The notes beneath the pieces are model-generated. The model worked only from the letters and a program-made list of their open reading frames with translations. It did not search any database and had not been told where the DNA came from. This document shows, one piece after another, positions 1 through 4,436 of a stretch of 5,410 nt of DNA. The position numbers and the translations under genes are program-made. The stretch's first letter is position 1; the number at the start of each line of letters is the position of its first letter. The DNA comes from a bacterium (GTDB lineage Bacteria; Zhuqueibacterota; Zhuqueibacteria; Thermofontimicrobiales; Thermofontimicrobiaceae), in NCBI GenBank assembly GCA_025453735.1, contig JALOPY010000219.1:1-5410 (forward strand), in the 5' to 3' direction.

Positions 1-65
1 ATTATGCCGATGTACAGCCTGACCACGGCAATTTAGTTTTTTACCTCCCCCATGCTGCAAAATAA
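1..65 (+). other. Possible 3' tail of an unrecognised CDS
   Basis: A frame open from the left edge gives about 20 residues (start YADVQPDHGN, end LPHAAK) and stops with TAA at 63-65. It overlaps the ATG of the next short frame at 52. I do not recognise the peptide, and a tail this short could be chance. Its DHGN resembles the TADHGN metal-binding motif of alkaline phosphatase and phosphoglycerate mutase proteins, but the full TADHGN would need a one-base frameshift at about position 20. It may therefore be another scrap of the damaged phosphatase region rather than a separate gene. Confidence 0.2.
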
Positions 66-123
66 AACAAATATTTTTAATCGCGACCACCGGGGCATGA
101 CCTTGATGGAAGTTTTGGTTTAA
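52..123 (+). pseudogene. Type IV prepilin-like N-terminus, truncated after 23 codons
   Basis: Starting at ATG 52, the frame encodes a basic, polar leader (MLQNKTNIFNRDHRG) followed by MTLMEVLV, then stops with TAA at 121-123. This matches the class III signal of type IV pilins and type II secretion pseudopilins: a positively charged leader ending in Gly, cleavage by prepilin peptidase, and a hydrophobic segment with Glu at +5. A real pilin would continue through about 20 hydrophobic residues and a globular domain, all missing here. No convincing Shine-Dalgarno precedes the ATG. The sequence after the stop reads as alkaline phosphatase in another frame. It is either a pilin gene cut off at a junction, or a chance reading of a damaged phosphatase DHxxGGMTL-like segment. 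Confidence 0.35.
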
Positions 124-380
124 ATTCTGGCACAAGCGATGATGGAAAACCAATCTGGCATCCCATTGCAAATCGAGGCCAAGGAATCATGCCGGGGCTG
201 CAATGGAACAGCGATGGACATACCAATTCATTAGTTCCTTTTTTTGCAAAAGGAGCGGGAAGTGAAGTGTTCCGTCATTTCGCGGATCAAATTGATCCAG
301 TTCGAGGCAAGTATCTGGATAATGCCGAGTTGGGACATGCTTTGTTTTTGCTGTTTGAGAATCCAGAAAAAACTCACTAA
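81..380 (+). pseudogene. Alkaline phosphatase C-terminal remnant
   Basis: This frame is open from just after TAA 78-80 to TAA 378-380 and gives about 99 residues. It contains SGTSDDGKPIWHP, NRGQGIMPGLQWNSDGHTNSLVPFFAKG (read as two adjoining stretches), DPVRGKY and DNAELGHALF. These match the end of bacterial alkaline phosphatases, metal-dependent phosphomonoesterases usually exported to the periplasm. The His of GHTNS (codon at 219-221) corresponds to the late zinc-binding His of E. coli PhoA. The family is normally 400-600 aa, and the catalytic Ser, signal peptide and most metal ligands are absent. The usual TADHETG segment is not intact either: the frame reads SRPPGHDLDG there, just after a stop. 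The first ATG, at 189, would leave only 63 residues, so I treat this as a broken gene or junction product. It converges on a PhoR-like kinase, which fits phosphate metabolism. Confidence 0.72.
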
Positions 381-386
381 CTGCAA

Positions 387-2171
387 TTATATTTTTTCCA
401 ATTCAAAACAAAAGCAGCTCCCTTTTCCCAGCTCGCTGATTACTGAAATGCGACTGCCATGTTTTTCAATAATATGCTTAACAATCGATAATCCCAGCCC
501 GGTTCCACCCAATGATCGGGATCGGGCTTTATCCACACGATAGAATCGCTGGAAAATGCGGTCGTGATATTTTTGATCGATGCCAATGCCGGTATCGGAA
601 ACCTCGATTTTCACACGATTTTTTGCTGCGTCATGAACCTGAATTTTTATGCTGCCACCTTCCGAGGTGTATTTGACCGCATTATCCAGCAAATTATTAA
701 AAACAACCCGCATTCCCTCTTTATCCATTTTCACTCGGATTTCATCGTGAGCTTCCAATGCAATTGTAATATTTTTCTGAACAGCTTTCTCTTCAAACTC
801 GTCAACAACCTCTTTGATCAAGTGGATTAACGGCAAGGCAGATAACTCCAGCGGCTCATCGCTTTCGATCTGGGAGAGATGCAATAAGTCAGCGACCAGA
901 AATTCCAGACGCTGCGCTTGTTCCCGAATTTTGCGCATAAATTTCATTCGAGCAAACGGCTCTTCCGCTGCGCCATCAACCAGGGTTTCGGCGTAACCTA
1001 TTATTGATGTCAACGGTGTTTTCAATTCATGAGAGGCATTCGCCACAAAATCCTTTCGAATAGCTTCCAATGTTTTTAATTCAGTGATATTATGAATTTG
1101 AATCAGCACGCCAGTCGTATTTTCTTCGGAAATGTAAAGCGGATTGAGCACGTAACTTAAAAAAATTTTTCTCCCATTTCGAGGACAGGTAAATTCGCCT
1201 CTTTCTTTAAAACCAGTTTTTAGCGTATTATCAATCGCCTTTAATAATGCTTCCGAATCAAGAATTTTCAAAATATTTTCATTGATAATTTTTTCATCTT
1301 CTATTTCAAGAATACGAGATATCTCTGGATTGGCATTTAATATTTGTTTGTCTTGATTGAGTACCAGAATTCCAATATCCAGGTTCATCAAAATATCCTG
1401 CAATTTGGACCGCTCGGAGGAAACCTGTCGGATTTGATTTTTTAGACGCTCGGTTAGCTGATTCAAAATCATAGCTAAGGTCCCGACCTCATCCTTGCGG
1501 CGGACAGAAAATGTGCTTTCGAGATCGCCCTGCGAAATTTTTTCTGCAATATTTACAATCCTCAAAATTGGATAGGTCACCACTGATCCCAGGTACAGGG
1601 CTGCCAGGACCAGGATTATTAATCCGATCATATTGGCGATAAAAATCAGTCGCAAAATCTGATTCATCGATTCTTCAAAACCATGAGCATAATACGCCAA
1701 TCGGAGAAATCCGATTACCTCGTTGCCATGTTTGAAAGGAAAAGCAGTATAAAAAAGATTTCTGTTTACCGTGTCGCTTTTGCGATAGACCTGTCCCCAG
1801 CCTTTATTCAAAGCCTCCTGAACTTCGGGGCGGTTGATATGATTGTCCATTTGGGACACTTTTCCATCTGCGACATCCGAATCGGTCAAAACCTTGCCCT
1901 GTGAATCGATGATCGTAACCCTGGAATTCACGATTTGTTTAAGCTGAGCAGTCAGGTCAATCAGTAGCTTCGAGTTTTCTGATAAGGATGATAGATTCTC
2001 ATGATCTAACAGCCTGACTGCCAGATTGGTTTTCATTTTCATTTCATCCATGGTCTGGCGAAACAGGTAATTTTTAATGCTATAAAAAAGAATAACATCA
2101 AAAATTAAAAAGCTCAGTACGGAGACCAGGATGACAACGTAAACGAAATTCCAGCGATAGCGTTTGAACAT
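387..2171 (-). CDS. PhoR-type sensor histidine kinase (HAMP-PAS-HisKA-HATPase)
   Basis: A complete 594-aa inner-membrane sensor kinase that should autophosphorylate on His and pass phosphate to a response regulator. Layout: TM1 about 9-31; extracytoplasmic sensor about 32-172, with the PhoR-like strand VTIIDSQGKVLTDSD (85-99) and later LFYTAFPF; TM2 about 173-197; HAMP about 198-250; PAS about 256-365; HisKA with FVANASHELKTP (His381 as phosphoacceptor). The ATPase domain has N-box NNLLDNAVKYT (492-502), G1 DTGIGID (526-532), F-box RIFQRFYR and G2 GGTGLGLSI (555-563). All catalytic boxes are intact. ATG at 2169-2171 is chosen because GAGGA on the minus strand (2176-2180) lies 4 nt upstream and TM1 begins soon after. 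This architecture is that of PhoR/PnpS phosphate sensors, and the neighbouring phosphatase remnant agrees, but many HAMP-PAS kinases share it. No phoB-like regulator is adjacent, so the partner lies elsewhere or was lost. Confidence 0.93.
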   Translation of the reverse strand: MFKRYRWNFVYVVILVSVLSFLIFDVILFYSIKNYLFRQTMDEMKMKTNLAVRLLDHENLSSLSENSKLLIDLTAQLKQIVNSRVTIIDSQGKVLTDSDVADGKVSQMDNHINRPEVQEALNKGWGQVYRKSDTVNRNLFYTAFPFKHGNEVIGFLRLAYYAHGFEESMNQILRLIFIANMIGLIILVLAALYLGSVVTYPILRIVNIAEKISQGDLESTFSVRRKDEVGTLAMILNQLTERLKNQIRQVSSERSKLQDILMNLDIGILVLNQDKQILNANPEISRILEIEDEKIINENILKILDSEALLKAIDNTLKTGFKERGEFTCPRNGRKIFLSYVLNPLYISEENTTGVLIQIHNITELKTLEAIRKDFVANASHELKTPLTSIIGYAETLVDGAAEEPFARMKFMRKIREQAQRLEFLVADLLHLSQIESDEPLELSALPLIHLIKEVVDEFEEKAVQKNITIALEAHDEIRVKMDKEGMRVVFNNLLDNAVKYTSEGGSIKIQVHDAAKNRVKIEVSDTGIGIDQKYHDRIFQRFYRVDKARSRSLGGTGLGLSIVKHIIEKHGSRISVISELGKGSCFCFELEKI

Positions 2172-2322
2172 GATGTCCTCAATTATTTTTACTATTTTAA
2201 CAATTTCAATCGTGGTTTGTTTCTGAAAATAAATATTTCCGGTTATGTCAGCCTGGAATTAAAACACTACCGACAGACTAAGCTGTCGCTTCACAGGCGA
2301 TAATTTCGTAATCCTTCAGTTT

Positions 2323-2385
2323 GGTGGAAGATAAACCTGGTTTCTGCTAGAAACCAGGTTTATACACTAGAGACTGAGGTATTAC
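2323..2385 (+). repeat. Palindromic intergenic repeat, copy 1
   Basis: This 63-nt unit matches 2755-2817 in the same orientation with about 8 differences. Its core, 2331-2363, is a perfect inverted repeat: 15-nt arm ATAAACCTGGTTTCT, loop GCT, and the exact reverse complement of the arm. Each arm holds a smaller near-palindrome (AAACC-T-GGTTT). Downstream, GAGACTGAGGT is conserved in both copies. No U-tract follows the stem, so it is not a standard intrinsic terminator, though it would fold strongly in RNA. It resembles dispersed intergenic palindromes or MITE-like elements; no transposase is visible. Confidence 0.9.
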
Positions 2386-2395
2386 ATAATTTCTA

Positions 2396-2424
2396 TTGAT
2401 TCTAATTTTATTTTTCACTAAAAT
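2396..2424 (+). promoter_or_regulatory. Candidate sigma70-type promoter for the 62-aa ORF
   Basis: TTGATT (2396-2401) and TAAAAT (2419-2424) are separated by exactly 17 nt. Each matches the consensus at four or five of six positions. Transcription would begin near 2431, about 75 nt before the ORF at 2505. The -35 starts 11 nt after repeat copy 1 ends. In A+T-rich DNA such pairs also occur by chance. Confidence 0.4.
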
Positions 2425-2504
2425 AGCTGAATTTCAAAAGCGAAAATTTAAATCAACGACCTCTCTTTCAATGAATTAAATCTGGAAACCTGGAAACGAC
2501 AAAG

Positions 2505-2693
2505 ATGATAACAATCAAAATTCTGAACGCGAATAAATTAGTTGAAAAAGAAAAGGGGCGATTGATTTCAAAAATTGCTCCCATATTTGTAAATTTAGAA
2601 AAAGCAGTTGAGAAGCGAATTGCAGAGAAACTAATGGATGCTTTTCAGGAAAAAGAAATTGAAGCAGTCATTGAAATTGTAAGTGAAAGCTAA
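2505..2693 (+). CDS. Small protein of unknown function (62 aa)
   Basis: The ORF runs from ATG 2505 to TAA 2691-2693. The product is highly charged (many Lys and Glu) with no Cys, no membrane segment and no signal peptide. From the pattern I would expect a strand (MITIKIL), two amphipathic helices (about residues 9-28 and 31-49, including KAVEKRIAEKLMDAF) and a closing strand (AVIEIVSE), a compact beta-alpha-alpha-beta unit. This loosely recalls tautomerase-sized folds, but the catalytic Pro after Met is absent (Ile2), so I make no such call. The only ribosome-site candidate is a weak GGAAA about 10 nt before the start. For a real gene: regular hydrophobic spacing, a promoter candidate at the right distance, and lysine/glutamate codon use unlike random A+T-rich DNA. 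It sits between two copies of a palindromic repeat and is not tightly linked to the next operon. Confidence 0.6.
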   Translation: MITIKILNANKLVEKEKGRLISKIAPIFVNLEKAVEKRIAEKLMDAFQEKEIEAVIEIVSES

Positions 2694-2754
2694 CATGGCT
2701 TTTTTTGATGAATGATTAAAGCTTCCTTTTTTTCAAGGTAAAAGCTCACTTACA

Positions 2755-2817
2755 GGTGGAAAATAAACCTGGTTTCTGCCAGAAACCAGGTTTATGCACC
2801 CGAGACTGAGGTTCTAC
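2755..2817 (+). repeat. Palindromic intergenic repeat, copy 2
   Basis: This is the second copy of the 63-nt unit at 2323-2385, in the same orientation, with start points 432 bp apart. The 33-nt core at 2763-2795 again has perfect 15-bp arms, with loop GCC instead of GCT. The arms are identical between copies, and all differences fall in the loop and flanks. That is the pattern expected if the stem is under selection or the copies are recent. The conserved tail GAGACTGAGGT follows. Confidence 0.9.
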
Positions 2818-2836
2818 TTTTCAAGCCAAATTTTAG

Positions 2837-2865
2837 TTGATTTAGTCAGATAAAATTTGTACAAT
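2837..2865 (+). promoter_or_regulatory. Candidate sigma70-type promoter for the DUF2868-GTPase operon
   Basis: TTGATT (2837-2842) and TACAAT (2860-2865) are separated by 17 nt, and TACAAT differs from the TATAAT consensus at one position. Transcription would begin near 2872, leaving a leader of about 44 nt that includes the small inverted repeat at 2875-2891 and the Shine-Dalgarno. The -35 hexamer is identical to that of the promoter candidate at 2396. It lies 19 nt beyond the end of repeat copy 2. Confidence 0.45.
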
Positions 2866-2904
2866 TATTGAAATCAAATTTTTCAAATTTGCATGAATGA
2901 AGTT

Positions 2905-2918
2905 GGAGATCAGGATTG
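2905..2918 (+). promoter_or_regulatory. Ribosome binding site and TTG start of the DUF2868 gene
   Basis: GGAG at 2905-2908 is followed by 7 nt and then TTG at 2916-2918, a near-ideal spacing. No ATG lies in frame between this TTG and the in-frame stop at 2898-2900, so the Shine-Dalgarno decides the start. An out-of-frame ATG at 2893 opens an 8-codon frame (MNEVGDQD) whose TGA (2917-2919) overlaps the TTG. It has no Shine-Dalgarno of its own. Confidence 0.65.
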
Positions 2919-4436
2919 ACCCTCGCCGAGCTAATCGATATTGAGATCCAGATGCTGAAAGACCACGATGCTGATCCCATCGAGCTGAGACAACGTGATC
3001 GAGACATTGGACGGCAATTAAGCTTGCCAATCTCCAGGCGACGCGAATTATTTCTCGCCTGGCTGCAGCGAGTGCGGACATCGGAACATCCCTCGCCCGG
3101 AGAATTATTCGAGACTGGATATCGCTGGTTGGGACGCATCCTGCTTGTTGCAGGCTTGCTTGCCGGCGGAGGCAGCGCAGCGTCTGTGCTATCGTATGAC
3201 GGATCAAAGCCCGTGAATATCGTTTATTTTCTTGCCTTATTGATCGGGATTCAAATCATCACGATGCTATTCTTTTTGCTGAATGCTCTGCCTCGCTCGG
3301 TGCGTCGCTTCATGCCCGGTCTCGGTGAATTTTATAATTTCATTCGTGAGCTAAGCTACCTTTTCAGCCGAGCCATGGGCAAAATTTTTGAACATTTACC
3401 TGCAAAACATCTCAACGGATTGTGGCAGGATTTGCAGCATTTAAAAGTCAAGCAGAAACTTTATGGCTCAGTTGAGAAATGGCTTGCCATCAGGCTGACG
3501 CAGCGGTTTGGATTAGCATTCAATATTGGCGCCCTGGTAACCTGCCTTTATTTGATCACATTTTCCGACCTGGCTTTTGCCTGGAATACAACATTGGAAA
3601 TCAATAACAAATCGTTTCACACAATCATTCGCACGATCGCAGCGCCCTGGAAATCACTGGCGCCAAAAGGGGTGCCATCTTTGGAGCTCGTGGAACAGAG
3701 CCGTTATTTTCAACTCGATGATGAATATATCGATTCCCGAACGGACGCCGGATTGCCGAAATCCCTTGTTGTCGGAAGGTGGTGGCTATTTCTGATTCTC
3801 TGCCTGGTTGTCTATGGGTTCATTCCCCGGCTGATCATTTACACGTTTTCAAATTTAAAATTTAAAACTGCGCTACAGCGATTGCCATTAAAATCAGCGG
3901 AATTTGAATCACTATTCGACCGACTGACCCGCCCACTGGTACAAACCAGGGCAATCGAGCGTGATACTTTAGTCACAAGCAATCAATTCGATTCTAATTT
4001 CAACCGCGGCATTCAAACAAGCAGTGATTCATGTTTGGTGATTAAGTGGGGCGATCTCGCAATGAATGATGAACAGGTTTTTCAATTGATCAAAAAACGA
4101 TTGGGATGCAGCATTAATCGCCTCTTTTCAGCCGGTGGATTGAATTATCGTGAATCAAATTTACTGACGCTGGAATCGATAGGAAAACAAAAAATGAGCG
4201 TCCCGATTTTAATTTTAGTCGAATCCTGGGAGTCTCCCGACGCGGCGATTCTCAATTTTATGAAACAATTGAGAAACATAATTGCAAATACTGAACACAT
4301 CATCATCGGGCTGGTCAACACAGAAACAGGACATCCCTGGCAGCCCCCCAATAAAACCGAGTGGCAGGTTTGGAAGAACGGAATGGCGCGATTGGCTGAT
4401 CCATATCTACGGATCGAAGCTATGGTGGAAAACTGA
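2916..4436 (+). CDS. DUF2868 domain integral membrane protein
   Basis: A 506-aa protein of the DUF2868 family, whose biochemical role is unknown to me. Family landmarks in order: an acidic/basic N-terminal helix (TLAELIDIEIQMLKDHDAD); the strongly conserved YDGSKPVN (94-101) between two membrane helices (about 74-93 and 102-124); a third helix (about 202-222) leading into SDLAFAWNTTL (217-227) and IAAPW (241-245); PSLELVEQSRYF (254-265); a fourth helix (about 289-309, beginning GRWWLFLIL). A soluble C-terminal part follows with VPILILVESWESPDAAILNFMKQLR (read as VPILILVESWESP, 429-441, and AILNFMKQLR) and ARLADPYLRIE near the end. Length is normal for the family. The start is TTG with GGAG 7 nt upstream. 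Its TGA overlaps the ATG of a DUF3482-type GTPase by one base, so the two are almost certainly co-translated and probably act as one membrane-associated unit. No enzyme motif is visible. Confidence 0.9.
   Translation: MTLAELIDIEIQMLKDHDADPIELRQRDRDIGRQLSLPISRRRELFLAWLQRVRTSEHPSPGELFETGYRWLGRILLVAGLLAGGGSAASVLSYDGSKPVNIVYFLALLIGIQIITMLFFLLNALPRSVRRFMPGLGEFYNFIRELSYLFSRAMGKIFEHLPAKHLNGLWQDLQHLKVKQKLYGSVEKWLAIRLTQRFGLAFNIGALVTCLYLITFSDLAFAWNTTLEINNKSFHTIIRTIAAPWKSLAPKGVPSLELVEQSRYFQLDDEYIDSRTDAGLPKSLVVGRWWLFLILCLVVYGFIPRLIIYTFSNLKFKTALQRLPLKSAEFESLFDRLTRPLVQTRAIERDTLVTSNQFDSNFNRGIQTSSDSCLVIKWGDLAMNDEQVFQLIKKRLGCSINRLFSAGGLNYRESNLLTLESIGKQKMSVPILILVESWESPDAAILNFMKQLRNIIANTEHIIIGLVNTETGHPWQPPNKTEWQVWKNGMARLADPYLRIEAMVEN

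Larger units (their letters stand above)
2172..2504. other. Divergent intergenic region
   Basis: This 333-bp A+T-rich gap separates the minus-strand kinase from the plus-strand 62-aa ORF, so it should carry both promoters. I see no gene in it. It holds the kinase Shine-Dalgarno (2176-2180), a hairpin at 2271-2288 (CGACAG, 6-nt loop, CTGTCG) that can compete with a second pairing of TCGC at 2286-2289 with GCGA at 2297-2300, repeat copy 1 (2323-2385), a plus-strand promoter candidate (2396-2424), and a tandem CTGGAAAC pair (2482-2497) just before the ORF. I found no convincing -35/-10 pair for the kinase: a minus-strand TAAAAT lies about 30 bp before its start, with no good -35. Confidence 0.6.
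2694..2915. other. Intergenic region upstream of the DUF2868-GTPase operon
   Basis: This 222-bp gap contains T-runs shortly after the ORF stop (about 2699-2706 and 2727-2733) without a good preceding stem, repeat copy 2 (2755-2817), a promoter candidate (2837-2865), a small inverted repeat (CAAATTT at 2875-2881, AAATTTG at 2885-2891, 3-nt loop) and the Shine-Dalgarno of the next gene (2905-2908). The separate repeat and promoter make transcription independent of the 62-aa ORF likely. Confidence 0.55.

Noticed and set aside
15..33. TADHGN metal-binding motif of phosphoglycerate mutase or phosphatase
   Set aside because: It appears only if one base is skipped near position 20. No single frame encodes it, and nothing nearby supports a phosphoglycerate mutase.
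564..996. Plus-strand open frames opposite the histidine kinase
   Set aside because: They overlap the HisKA and ATPase coding region on the other strand and show no family motif or ribosome binding site.
2331..2363. Intrinsic terminator (strong hairpin)
   Set aside because: The 15-bp stem is A+T-rich at its ends and is followed by ACACTAGAG rather than a U-tract on the plus strand. The other strand lacks a following T-run as well. It may still impede polymerase.
2505..2693. 4-oxalocrotonate tautomerase-like assignment for the 62-aa protein
   Set aside because: Size and strand-helix pattern are similar, but the catalytic N-terminal Pro is missing and no tautomerase signature residues are seen.
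2323..2817. Possible CRISPR array
   Set aside because: Only two repeat copies exist, about 430 bp apart with a coding ORF between them, and no cas gene is visible.
2842..3207. Minus-strand open frame of about 121 codons opposite the 5' part of the DUF2868 gene
   Set aside because: It lies antisense to a clear family member, is Arg/Ser/Cys-rich with no recognisable motif, and overlaps the operon promoter and leader.
3938..3952. CTGGT-ACAAA-CCAGG inverted repeat resembling the intergenic palindrome
   Set aside because: It lies inside the DUF2868 coding sequence, has short arms, and lacks the rest of the 63-nt unit.
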